DNA of 64,000 nt from contig NC_063155.1 in NCBI RefSeq assembly GCF_020921035.1, positions 21,879,294 to 21,943,293 of the forward strand, in the 5' to 3' direction. This DNA is from Rhodamnia argentea. Its lineage: Eukaryota > Streptophyta > Magnoliopsida > Myrtales > Myrtaceae. The position numbers and the translations under genes were made by a program. Position 1 is the first letter of the stretch. Each line of letters starts with the position of its first letter. Shown piece by piece: positions 35,834-47,090 of the stretch. Below the pieces are notes generated by a model. It had not been told where the DNA came from and did not search any database. It worked only from the letters and a program-made list of their open reading frames with translations.

Positions 35834-37504
35834 GGTGAGGGGGTTGAAAAAATCAAAGGACGGGTGTGGAGTTATTAATAGAGGTGCTGATTTTGAGCAG
35901 TGGAATAAGGATGGGTGGTTGTGGCTGTGAATCAACTCCAGCTTTGGGCCTCTCTCTCTCTCTGCTTTTGGAGTTCTTTCACGTTCCAGGATTGTTTGGT
36001 CATCCTAATTTCCTGGATAGATGCTCTGGCTTGGTCAAACGAACCATCGAAAGTCGTGGCCCGGGATACCGGTCGAATAGGAGGATAGTCGTCAGTTGGT
36101 CTTATGCCGTCTCATCCTGGCCCTTTCTCCTGGATGGACCAGATTGAAGGATAATTCTAACTAATTTCAAGATGGTATTGCCGGTTTCGATATGATTAAA
36201 TCCAGAGTCAATATGATTGACTCTGTTTTCCAGCTCCAGGGGTTCAGATATCCCAAAGAAGTATTTTCAGCTGATGAAAGGATAGATTGCCCAACCAGTT
36301 CTGTGATCAGGGGTTCTCTTCTTTTGTCTACTCAAGGTTGAAATGTGAGGAAGCTGGGATTTTCCTTTTCGTCTTTGTCCAACTGGAATTTCACTTGTTT
36401 CCAGGGGACAACTAGCCACGTGGGCTTCGTGCCATGGTGCTTCCTGGACCATTCACGTGTGATTATGTTGGGAAAACCAATGGCCACCAAAGACTCACTC
36501 CCTCCCTCTCATTATCTTCTCCAGTTGCTGCACCTCCTCATGCACTCCCTGATCTAGGACAACACTTTTCCAGATGCCACAAAAATTGACCTTCAGTGAC
36601 AACATTGTCATCTCATTAATCCATAATCTCACCCACCTCACCCAAAAAGGATTCTGGGATCAGGGTCTGAACTGTCATTATTCAGATCCACGCCTAGATT
36701 GCAGACTAATCTCACCATCCACAACAAAAGGAGAAAGGAAGATCCCTAGAATTATACTGGAATCTGCATATGCTGAGTGATTTTTTCTCAGCAATGTCCA
36801 TTTTTTTTTTTTAAAACGCTTTGCTGTTTTATCTGATATATGGTTGTGAGGATCCGATAACAGAGAGATTCACAGCCAAGCACCCCATCATGTGCCTTTG
36901 GTGTGTTATACTTGTCATCGCCAGGGACACAAGGGAGAGATATGCCAAATACCCTTCTGGCCAAAGTCTTGTGCATCACATTTTTAGGAAGTGCAGGTTT
37001 AACTTGATAACATGCCTGGCAACTAGCATATTTTTGACGTGTTCGAAGAAGAGATCCCTTGTGCAGGCAATGTGAATGATTCTCGCATCTTTCGAAGGAC
37101 AAAGGATAGGAGAAAACTGGAGCAGAAAACAGTGACACCTAAGTCGCAATTATAACCATGATCCAATGAGTTCAATGCCGGTGTAGAATACGATATTATG
37201 CGCAGATAGAACAAGAAACAGAAGAAAACCGTGTTAGGCGAATCCAAACACAAGCTACTCATAGCATCCAAAACCATCATCCCAGATTAGCAAAAGGGGA
37301 AAAAAAAAAAGAAGAGCGTACAAACGAGTTGTTATGCAGGATCCAATAGTAGCATATTCTAATGAACATTAGCAGGCAAACACCCATCATGAAAAGATAG
37401 ACATGACTCATAAGGAAAACCAACCTCAGCAAACATGGACTTAAAAAAATAATGTAGTTGTCAGTTGTTAAATCTCTGGAGGCTCGGCCACTTCGTACCC
37501 TCCA
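35624..37504. other. intergenic region between the FAF-like and ROPGAP genes
   Basis: About 1.9 kb with the FAF-like promoter on the left and the ROPGAP 3' UTR on the right. It holds a long T run (35800-35824) and a CT tract near 35950-35962. A minus-strand frame at 36788-37138 has a vaguely zinc-knuckle-like CQAC but no other integrase feature. No gene is supported. Confidence 0.5.
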
Positions 37505-40500
37505 TCATCGCCAGGCTTCTATCCACTCTATCCTTGAATCTATCCTGCTAAAAGTGCTGATTCCTCCAGTCTTCTCAACAGGGCCTGATACCTGAACGGC
37601 AGGTTCCCGCACATATATTTTTCTATGAAAGCTTTTAATATTTGATATGCTGGTTTGGCCAAGTCGGAATTTCCCTTTGCTTAGTTGAGCTCCAGCCTTA
37701 AGACCATCGAAATTATTAGCTTTGATTTCGCAACTTCGACTTCCTTCTCCTATTGTGTCGCCATTCTTGTGAGAGCTGACAGAAACTTTATTTGCCTGCG
37801 GAGTAAATTCGACGCAAATCTGTGGACTCTGGTGTCCATTATCATCAGGAGGCTCTGTGTGGGAAGTTGGAGGTGACTTGAATATTGCATCCTCTCTTTC
37901 TCGCAGCATCCTCGCGATAAGTGTTTTAAGGAAGTTCATTACTTGGACTGCATACATTAATGCAGTCAAAGGATCTCCCATCTGCAATGATTTGGAATAT
38001 TGAAAAGGTCCTTGCACACTATATCTACATGAATAGAGCTTTTACATGGCTAGAGTTGAGAAGATCTGTAAATGGAGAAAAAGTGAACAACAATACTAGC
38101 AACTGAATAATGGCATTCTGGCCAAAAGAAAAAAAAAAAAAAAGGGAAAAGCTATGGCATTCTGTTTAAACCGTTCTTTCAGGAGCATCTTCTGCTGGAA
38201 AAAAACCTGACATTCGTTTATTTGAAGGCTCCTAACATGAAATAACATTAGCAGGATATATCCATGGCAAAATAAGGGCTCAACGTGGTTCATCTTCCTA
38301 AATGAGAGTCTATGAAATATCTTCAGATGTATTATTCAAGCCTAACCTGAGTCATATTTGGAGCAAAAACCATGGCAATGTTGCGTGCATTCATTTTGTT
38401 TTGATGTTCCATCTGGGCAACATCGCACATCAGGTTAATTGCCCAGTCTAATAGAGCAGCTTCTGTTGGTGGTAGAAGCCTCACAAGCTCAGCACAGTCT
38501 TCTTCAGTCTGGCACAGCATCACTTGCTCAGGTGACAGCGAATCCAGAACACCTCGTGGGAGTTCTCTAAACCATGCCTAAGAAAGATTTTAACAAAAAT
38601 GAATGAATACTCAACAACTCTTTCATCTTGAAAGGGAAAGAGAGCAAGAATCTGATGGGGAGATCCAGTCAAAAACGGAAGCAATGATATCCTAGTTCAT
38701 ATTAGAATTGTCATCTTGCTTCCTCCAAGAAGAGTACCTCCCCCTAATAAACCAAAAGTTGATAGAACACAAGCTTGAATAGAACACACACATGGTATTT
38801 AAGTAACAAAAGATTTCTTTTCCATTTCCATTCAAGAGTTCTTATGTGTTTTCACGCGCTTTTGAGACCCCGAAAAATGGACAGATTCTACTTTTCGATA
38901 CAAATAGCTTAAAGGTCATGTTGTATGAGAGATATATATGTCACTCTCGAGCAGCCATGACTCATTGAGACCAGGGCTTTAAGTTTCTCTATGTGCACAC
39001 GCCACACTATGTTCCAGAGCTTATGATTAGCCTGAGTAGATTCCATCAGAAACATTCGAAAAGCAGCTGGTCCAGCTGGTAGTGCCATCCAACAATCTAT
39101 CAACACGATATTACTCCTTGAAAATTGAACTGCATTATGATGTTGATTTCGACAGCTAACTTAATTGCGGGTGCTGCTCGTAACATCAGGGTTCATGCTG
39201 TTGCTTTTATAGGTGTTGGAATCCAAAATAAGCTCCACATCCTTTCAGCCTCTCTGTTATTAACTCATGCAATCTATCCTGGACCTCAAAGGAGTTCATT
39301 ACAGCATGGCTTAGCAGTGTTGTAGCCTCAAAGAGAACATTAGGTAACATACAGTCGACCGGAGACCTAAACACAGATGATCAACCAAGCTTGACATAGT
39401 ACCTTGATTAATCCAGCCAAGCAATGCACATCAATACCCTCTGGTATAATTCCCCTGTTTAAATGGTCCCTCACAAACTCTCCTTGACTATTTTCAGCAT
39501 TAATTCTGAATATCCCCTCTGCCTGCGTGAAAATAAAGAAGTCAAACAACTCTGGTACAGAAGTCCACTAGATTGGTTAGTCGCCAGAAGAGCATCATGC
39601 TTCTTCAAAGCCGAAGTCACGAGCGATCATGAAAAGGCCTCTACTCATATTCCTTACATCTTTTCCAAAGTCAACCAAGAATCAAAATAATAACATACCT
39701 GTAATCCTCCTTGTGCATACAAGCGTCTTTGCATGAGCAAGAGTATGGTGGGAATGCTGTTACCTCTGGAGTCATGTGATAGCTGCATGGACTCTGTTGA
39801 GACTCCAAAAACATGAGTACTGCATAGGCAATGATATTGAGTTATCATTGTATGCTACAAGGACAAGAGCTTCAATTGTCGTGCCATAGGAACAGTTTAA
39901 CTAGCATTGCATTTCCAGTAATGAGACATAATCTGATGAGCACAAGATGCCGCTTTTTGTCATGTGATTGGCCACACACTACTCAACTACTGGGATTCGG
40001 ATGTTTTTCACAAACTGAAATATCGCACGACTTAAATAAATATCACTACAAGAACACAGAAATTTGTTTCATTTGCACAGATTTGCCACGTCAGAACTTC
40101 AGTTGACACAACACTTCGATGACATTGCTGCAAGATCACAATTACAACCCATACAATTCCATTTCAGTCACATGACACTCTGACCCAAACCAATACAAGA
40201 TTCTACAAAGCCTCATTCTCTTCAATCAGGAATGAGCACAAGAAATCAAATCACACTATCAGGAACTCAACCTCACAAAATACAAGCCCCAAAATGTCTG
40301 GAGCCTGAAACATTAGCACAAACACAAGCCAAACCTAACATCTCCAACCAAAGACAATCAAGGGTGCCAAAAACAGCAATGTACCTAGCACTGGGGGCTC
40401 TCCTGGGCACTTCAGGTTCAAACTCCACGGGCAAGCCCAAGAACCCATCGAACCTGTCGAATGTAACGTGCGCGACGTGGCGGACGTCAGTGGGCCAACC

Positions 40501-40740
40501 AATCTCCATGCCGCAGAGCTCGCTCCTGTCGCTCTTGCAAGCAACCAGAGACTTCCTGAGAACCGCCACCAACAGTGCCAACACAGGCAACTGCTGCTCT
40601 CTGTTCCCTCTCTCGGCGCTCTCGATATCCTCCTCCACCGACGACTCTTCTTCCTCTTCATCATTCGCAGGTGGTGGGCGGGATAATGAAGCTGATGGGT
40701 CTGTGCTTGGAGGCGAAGCGAAGTGGAGGACCTCCGTCAT
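37505..40740 (-). CDS. ROPGAP: Rho-of-plants GTPase-activating protein with CRIB motif
   Basis: Five coding exons, in transcript order: 40740-40385, 39819-39699, 39522-39403, 38577-38347, 37981-37505; 434 aa. The CRIB/PBD motif is at about 79-101 (EIGWPTDVRHVAHVTFDRF), with the I-x-x-P and H-x-x-H pattern intact. The RhoGAP domain is at about 119-290. It has the catalytic arginine finger in AEGIFRIN (R165) and the conserved LPPTEAALLDWAINLMCDV and NARNIAMVFAPNMTQ. A variable C-terminus ends RIEWIEAWR, as in ROPGAP3-type proteins. The protein inactivates ROP GTPases at the plasma membrane; the CRIB motif raises GAP activity in this plant-specific arrangement. The start at 40740 (MTEVLHF) matches the family. 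An in-frame ATG at 40806 would add 22 residues. Confidence 0.92.
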
Positions 40741-41005
40741 GGCTGGCAATGAAAAGGGCCTCTCCTCTTTCGGGGAATTACAAAATGGGCAATTGGAAAG
40801 CGCCAAGCGAGAGCGTGTTGCGCGACTTTCACGTGTTTCAGAGTAACATGATGAGCGGAAAGATTGTGTTTTGGGGAAGAAAGGTTCGACCTTTACGTTG
40901 AGTTGGGTTGAAGTAAAGGTCTGCGAGGGACCTGAGGACCATTATGAACCAAGTTCTTCTTTTCGCGTTTTGGCTCTCGAGGGATGAAGAAGCAAAGTAG
41001 TGGAG

Positions 41006-41007
<2 letters not shown>

Positions 41008-41038
<31 letters not shown>
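41008..41038 (-). repeat. GA microsatellite in the ROPGAP upstream region
   Basis: A nearly pure GA run on the plus strand reads as CT on the sense strand of the ROPGAP gene. It lies about 270 bp before the start codon, in the likely promoter or 5' UTR. Confidence 0.85.
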
Positions 41039-41040
<2 letters not shown>

Positions 41041-41187
41041 GACAGACGTTTTGGTGGGAAATTGATGTACGTTCGGTTAAGAAATTTGCTGCTTTCGCTA
41101 GATTAATTATTGATTGTTAATGTAGTGTTTGTTTGGTAGGACATTTAAGAGCACCTACTTTTGGAGAACTAATTTTTCGAACTTGTC

Positions 41188-41672
41188 TACTGAAAATGGT
41201 TAGTTAACGAAAAACTATGTACGATCAAAGACAATATGCATACTTAAAAATGAAATAAAAAATCAATTCTTTAAACGGAAAAGGGGAAAAACATTTTCTT
41301 GAAATCGATTCCCCGTAAAGTAATTACTTGCGATGAAATTTTCCCCAAAATAAACACATCTGAAATGAAATTGAAAGTGAACATGTACGGTTTGACGGGG
41401 GAAAGTATCAAAAGTCTTAAACTTATTGCATACTGAAAATGATTAGTTAATGAAAAACTATACACGGTCAAAGACAATATGCATACTTAAAAATAGAATA
41501 ATCAATTCCTTAAACAGAAAAGGGGAAACATTTTCTTGAAATTGGTTCCCCATAAAGTAATTATTTGCCATGAAATTTTCCCCAAAATAAACACATCTGA
41601 AATGAAAGTGAAAGTGAACATGTACGGTTTGTTTGACAAGGGAAAGAATTCAAAAGTCTTAAACTTATTGCA
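41188..41672 (+). repeat. 243-bp tandem duplication reaching into a transposon end
   Basis: Copy 1 (41188-41430) and copy 2 (41431-41672) both run from TACTGAAAATG(G/A)TTAGTTAA, through AAACATTTTCTTGAAAT and GTGAACATGTACGGTTTG, to AAGTCTTAAACTTATTGCA. They are highly similar. Each ends with about 30 bp that match the left terminus of the Mutator-like element starting at about 41641. Confidence 0.85.
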
Positions 41673-42788
41673 TTTGTGTCAATTTAATCATAAATCTTTC
41701 AATTGCGCTAATTTAGTTATATACCTTTTGACGATTTATTAATGTAGTCTATCTTGATCAATTTTGATCGGAAATCGTCGATGTAGACTATGTATATCTT
41801 ACGTGACATGGCCGGCGTTAACGTGGATAATTTTTTAGTAATTTTATATATTTTTGCATTTTCATTTTGTTTGTTTATTTTTTAATTATTTTTTTTCATT
41901 TTTTCCATTTTCCCTTTTACTGTGGCTGGCATGAGCCAACAAGCGCTCTTTGGAGGAGTGAGCATACTTTCATGATAGAATTGGGAGCTAGAGAACCAAA
42001 TCGGTTTACATGGGTCCAATTCCAAATTATAGAGTATGCAAGGTAGGTCCAATGTTCAAAAATTTGGGAAATAGATTTCAACGGGCAGTTCCAAGTTGCA
42101 AGTGAAACTTGGAATGCGGAACAAGTATTTGTGTTTTTCTTATTTTATGTCTTTGATGATCCTGAAGTATTCTATGGCATCCGATGATGAGTGTGTAATC
42201 TAGAACCACTAATCTAAACTTCCATTTTCGGTGATATCCATGACTAAAATCATATGGATTATAATAGTAAATGGTAGTCATTAGAGGCGGTGATTCATCA
42301 CAATATTTCAATTAAGAAAATAGATAAAATCTAGGTAGACCCCGAAACATGTGAAAGGGTAGGCTCTAAGTTATAGGGTGTACGGGGTAAATTCCAGATT
42401 TCAAAAATTACTTTCGAAGGGTAGGTTTCGGGTGTGAAGTGATCTTGAAATTTCTCACCTCTACTTCTTCGGTTGCTAGCAAGAGTTGCGGCTCTTGCCC
42501 AAGCCTTTGCCGGATCTAGCCGAGGGTTGCCTTGCCCGTGGCCTACGGCGACGAAGGCCCTCGGCAAGGTGGCCCTCACCTAAATCTATGAAGAAAGAAA
42601 AAATAAAAAAAAATTCCAATATCATATTGTCGATGTTAGTGCTGGCCATACCATATAAGATAACATATATCCATCTCGGCAATTTCCGATCAAAATTGGC
42701 CAAAATGACTTATTTGGTACAATTAAAAAGTTTAAGACTAAATCGATATAATTGTATTATATTTAAAATTTTCGTGATACTTTTCTCC
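41641..42788. mobile_element. Mutator-like element with inverted ends, probably carrying a nested insertion
   Basis: The left end has GGAAAGAATTCAAAAGTC, CTTAAAC and GATCGGAAATCG. The reverse complement of the right end has GGAGAAAAGTATCACG, AGTCTTAAACTTTTTAATTG and GATCGGAAATTGCCG. A GC-rich interior portion near 42490-42580 (GGCCCTCGGCAAGGTGGCCC) resembles that of other elements in the window. The central 41980-42465 segment looks different and ends TTCTCACCTCTA, suggesting a nested hAT-type insertion whose left end I could not fix. No clean target-site duplication was found. Confidence 0.6.
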
Positions 42789-43216
42789 TGTTTAATAGGC
42801 TTGAAGGAAATACAATATCTACTAATAACGAGAAGAGAGCTTTACGCATGCAGTCTCATTTACATTCTAGTTAACAGTTAATGTGTAAAACTTCTTTTTT
42901 TGTGCCATCGATGTATGTTATAATTGCTCAATTTTCTAATGATCCTTGACTATTAGAGGTACTATGCCTTAAGAATCAAAAAACTTGAGCATTTATAAAT
43001 ACACCACATCGGACCACTTTAAAAAAAAGTTTCAAATCATTGAATTATGAACCAATTAAGATTGCGAACATGGCAGAGTGGGCTCAAGTTCGTTCCCACC
43101 ATGTGGTGTTGGATTTTGCTTTGTTTTGCACCTCACATATGAGCCCAAAAAATGAGATGTTGAGTCGATTGTCATATCGATTATGGCATGAAAATAAAAA
43201 CGATATTTATAAATAA

Positions 43217-43580
43217 AAAACAATATAATTACACAAATGGTTATTGAACCAATGTGATTTATGAAATTTTAATTTATTTAATATAGTTTTTGAACTTTAA
43301 TCTAATATGCAATGTTATTAATAAACTTTTAGTTTATTCAATGTGATCCATGAACTTTTATTAAACGTTCAATATAATCCCTAATCTATAGTAAAGTATA
43401 TCTCATGTCATTCTTTTATCAATTCAAATTCAGGGATAACATTGAACATTTACATTTAGTCCATGATCTAATCGAAAATGTATCAAAGGTTCGCGATGCA
43501 CATTAAATAAATTAAAAGTTCAAGGACGGTATTGTACATTTAGCCAAAGTTTAGTGATTATTTGTGTAATTTTTCTTTTG
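43217..43580. mobile_element. short MITE with inverted ends
   Basis: The left arm AATTACACAAATGGTTATTG and the reverse complement of the right arm (AATTACACAAATAATCACT) match. Inner paired blocks such as TTTAATTTATTTAAT and GATC(C)ATG also match. It is about 360 bp, AT-rich and non-coding. The superfamily was not determined. Confidence 0.6.
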
Positions 43581-44049
43581 TAAAATTGTGAAAAGGATTT
43601 TTGATATTTCAAATGACTTTGAATCAACATTCGAACGGTCGAGGTGTTTGGTAATACATGAAATCCAACCGCAAAGGCAAAAACACATAAGTTTGACTGT
43701 CTGACGGATTTATTTGACCAATCAAACGTTGACCAACCGCTTTATCCTAAGCGGTTGCTGCTGCGCCATTTAAGATCATGAGAATGATTCAGGGTACAAC
43801 TATTTCTTAGGTTGACCGAAAAAAAAAAAAACTTTTCTTAAGGCGCGGGTGTCAATATTTATAATCTAGAAATCAATTTTTTTACTTTTTCAAGTAGTTT
43901 CAAAACTAATTTTACAGCAAAAAAATGCTCTAGAAGTAAAATAATAGTAACTTAACGGGTTTCTACTCCGAAGCTGCATTGCTAAGCGGATTTTTAGTTC
44001 AAAAGCACTTTTGAAGTAGAAATTCTATTCTTCTTTAGAAGATGCGAGG

Positions 44050-45803
44050 TCACGGATGTCGAGGCCATCGTAGGCGGCGTCACGGCGGCCTAGTTTAGGA
44101 AGGAACCCGCCATCACCCCCGCTCTCCTCCACATGCGGTTTCACGATTGCTTTGTCACTAGAAGCTGTTAACCTACGATACCTAACCTAAATTACTTCCT
44201 AATGCCGGCTCGTTTTTGTATGTTGAAATGTCTCGATAACTAAACAGATATCCCTGGATTTTGTTTTTTGATATAACGAAAATTAGGGATGCGACGCCTC
44301 CATTCTTCTCGACGTAAATTCGAGTAAGAAGACTGTGCCACCGAATTTGAGCATCGAGGCTACGATCTCATTGACGCCGCGAAGGCCACCGTGGAGGCCA
44401 TATGCCCTAGGTTGTTTCCTGCGCCGATATCATTGTCATGGCCACTAGAGACGCCGTGTCCGTGGTAATAAAATCGCATAATGCATAATAAAGATGTGTG
44501 CACTATGGCTATGTTTGCTTCGCAAAAAATGAGTGTGGACATTTGCTTATATCGTTTACAAAAACGAGTGGACGAAAAATATTTTCATTGTCTAATCGAA
44601 TGTTTAGACATTAATTGTTGTCAGTGATGAAAATATTTTTAATTGGCTAATTATTTCAAGCAATGCACACTATCCTTTTTAGGAAAATGTATCCCAAATT
44701 ATCCATTTTTCGTGAATCAAATAGGCGCCTAAGTGTCTCAATCGAGTGACATTTTGCTCCTCGCATGCTATACTTACACACACATTATTAGCTTAGTAAA
44801 ATTCACGACGTCCGTGGGAGACATGCGCTCAAATCTTGTAGATGGTAGAACGGGTGAAAAGAGGGCTGCTAGGTGTCCAACGTGATCTCGGCGTTACATG
44901 TCTTGATTTTATGCGATTCATAACCCAACCGGACATATTTTTGTGCGGCCCAAAAGTGAATAAAAAATTGAGATTTAGTTTGTGACGGGGAAAGTTAGGC
45001 TGATAAACTCAACTTGGAGCAAGCGAACAAATCTCCATTGTGGTGCGAATAGATTGGTATGGGGGGTTCGGGGGCAACGCCTCAATTTTGTCTATTTCTA
45101 GGGTTTCTTTTGTATTGGCAGTTGAAGATTTTTCCTTATGTGAGAGATTAGTAAACCGGGGTTTTTTTTTAAAAAAAACCATCTCCATCTCTTTAGGCAT
45201 AGTGGAATTTATTTTGCTCGCCCGTGAACGTAGATCTGTTTGCTTTCGCTTTTGTTACAACAGGGACTCACCGTCTCCAACATGGTCCTTCTCCTAGGTA
45301 GGGTACCTGCGCCATTGTCGTCATCGCCTATCAATTTAAAAGGATTAGATCCAAGTAGACAAAATGGAAGTTGTAGCGTGCTTAGGGTCTGTTCGTGGAA
45401 GTAACTGCTATATTATGTTGTCCTAGGCGGCCGCACGATCAGCGTTGCTCACTGCTCGCTCTTCCAAGACCGGCTTTACAACTTCCAGAACACCGGGAAG
45501 CCCAACGCGACCATGGACCTGTCCTTGGCTTCCGCCCTGAGGTCGACGTGCCCTAACGGGAAGACTAAAGCAGACAACATCGTCAGCCTCGACCGGGGCC
45601 CTCTCAGCTCGTCAATCATGGACAACTCCTACTACAAGCAGATACTCGCCCATAGAGGGATACTGCAGATCGATCAGGAGGTCGCGCTGGACAGGCGGAC
45701 CAAGGACATTGTGGGAACAATAGCCGGCGGGCTCGATTTCTCGGCTAAGTTTGGCCAGGCCATGGTTAAGTTGGGCGCACTCCACAATGGCTCTCCGGGG
45801 TAA
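44050..45803 (+). pseudogene. class III peroxidase pseudogene (PRX60-like)
   Basis: Three peroxidase-like blocks remain in order. Block 1 (44050-44158) reads DVEAIVGGVTAA, stop, then FRKEPAITPALLHMRFHDC, with an in-frame TAG and the distal histidine motif RFHDC retained. Block 2 (about 44287-44464) has GCDASILLDVNSS and, after two frameshifts, YDLIDAAKATVEAICPR and SCADIIVMATRDAVS. The exon normally encoding the middle of the protein was not found. The last block (45427-45803) reads GRTISVAHCSLFQDRLYNF, then RGILQIDQEVALDRRTKDIV and ends GALHNGSPG. The proximal heme histidine (normally G-H-T) is arginine. The usual C-terminal cysteine segment is cut off by a stop or frameshift. Secreted heme peroxidase activity is therefore impossible. 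Confidence 0.88.
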
Positions 45804-46154
45804 GATAAGGGAATCAACAAAGGCTCGCCAAAGCTAACCCCCTTCCGAAGACGGGCAGAACACCTTCGACCATAGGCGTGGCGGGGATCGTCGGACTTGA
45901 ATTCAAGACTTGCTGTGGTCGCACTATGTTTTTCTCTGATTACGTTTGATTTTGTACTCTTGTCTGCTCGGCTTTGGTGTTTCTCGTATTTCATTTGAGA
46001 TTTTCATTTTTTTGTGCCACGTGGCATCTGGCCAATAAAATTGAATTATCAATTTTCCATTTACACGTGCATTTTCTGCTTTGAATGAAGAACCGATCCT
46101 GACCGTCCGTTGCAGCGGCCCACCGTCATCTCCACCGTCGATGCTCTCTCCTTC

Positions 46155-46157
<3 letters not shown>

Positions 46158-46190
<33 letters not shown>
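46158..46190 (+). repeat. CT microsatellite in the S40 gene leader
   Basis: A pure CT run lies about 145 bp upstream of the S40 start codon on its sense strand, followed by a second short CT run at about 46251-46264. Confidence 0.85.
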
Positions 46191-46192
<2 letters not shown>

Positions 46193-46334
46193 GTTTTCTT
46201 CAGTGAAGCGACTCCCATTCGACCACTTGCTTCTTCCATCAGTGTCACGAACTCTCTCTCTCTCGTGCGCGCTTCCTGATCATTAAAGAAGGTACGTGAA
46301 AAGGAGAATTCCAATCGGATTCGACCGGTTCGAT

Positions 46335-47090
46335 ATGGACATCAGAGGACCGATCCGGTTCCGCAGCTCCGACTCCTCTTCCACGCATCGCTTCGTCGGC
46401 AGCTTCTCCCCTCAAAACCCTAGCCCCTCCTCCAGCAACGCCGCCGACGACGACCTCAGCGAGGACGACATCTTCTCCGCCGTCGACTTCTCCGACGCCG
46501 CCGACCACCACCATCGACATCGCGGCAACAACCTCAGCAGCCAGGTTCCGGCCGCCGCCGCCGCCTTGTCTCCTTGCCTTCGCAATCACCACCTCGGCCG
46601 GCACAGGAACTCCGCCTTGGGCCCGCCGGATGGCTTCGGCATACTCGCCGCGCTCCCCGAGCGCGAGACTAGCTCCGTCTTCGGCCGCAACGTCTCCGTT
46701 TCTCCTTCTTCGCCTCTCTCGGCGGCGGCGCCCCTTTCGTCCTCGCGGGTGATCCCTGCGATTCCACGCCCCCCGCAGGACAGATTTCCACTGGCTTCTT
46801 TTTCCTTAGCGAAGAAGTACCACCAATCGGCGCCGGTGAACGTGCCTGTGTTGATGGCGAGGAGGCACCGCGAGTTTGTCGAAGTTGGGGACGAGAATCG
46901 GGACGATGATGATGAGAAGGATTTTGATGGGGAAGAGATGTTGCCGCCGCACGAGATAGTGGCGAGGCGATTGTCCCGTTCTCAGAGCGTCGCTTGCTCG
47001 GTGCTCGAAGGAGCTGGGCGGACCCTCAAGGGGAGGGATCTGCATCGGGTCCGCGATGCGGTGTTGCGGCAAACAGGTTTTCTAGATTGA
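46335..47090 (+). CDS. senescence regulator S40 family protein (DUF584)
   Basis: A single-exon ORF of 251 aa. The N-terminal half is Ser/Pro/Ala/Asp-rich, including a DLSEDDIFSAVDF motif at about 38-50. The middle has RVIPAIPRPPQ and APVNVPVLMARR. The C-terminus carries the hallmark S40 block EMLPPHEIVARRLSRSQSVA, then SVLEGAGRTLKGRDLHRVRD and AVLRQTGFLD. S40 proteins are small plant nuclear/cytoplasmic proteins linked to leaf senescence in barley and Arabidopsis; their biochemical activity is not established. The ATG at 46335 (MDIRGPIRFRSS) is the first in frame; further upstream codons in frame lack an ATG. The gene lies about 530 bp downstream of the dead peroxidase. Confidence 0.88.
   Translation: MDIRGPIRFRSSDSSSTHRFVGSFSPQNPSPSSSNAADDDLSEDDIFSAVDFSDAADHHHRHRGNNLSSQVPAAAAALSPCLRNHHLGRHRNSALGPPDGFGILAALPERETSSVFGRNVSVSPSSPLSAAAPLSSSRVIPAIPRPPQDRFPLASFSLAKKYHQSAPVNVPVLMARRHREFVEVGDENRDDDDEKDFDGEEMLPPHEIVARRLSRSQSVACSVLEGAGRTLKGRDLHRVRDAVLRQTGFLD

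Noticed and set aside
36788-37138. Minus-strand frame with a CQAC motif, considered as a retrotransposon integrase zinc finger
   Set aside because: The histidine spacing is wrong, no catalytic D,D,E residues follow and no LTRs were seen.
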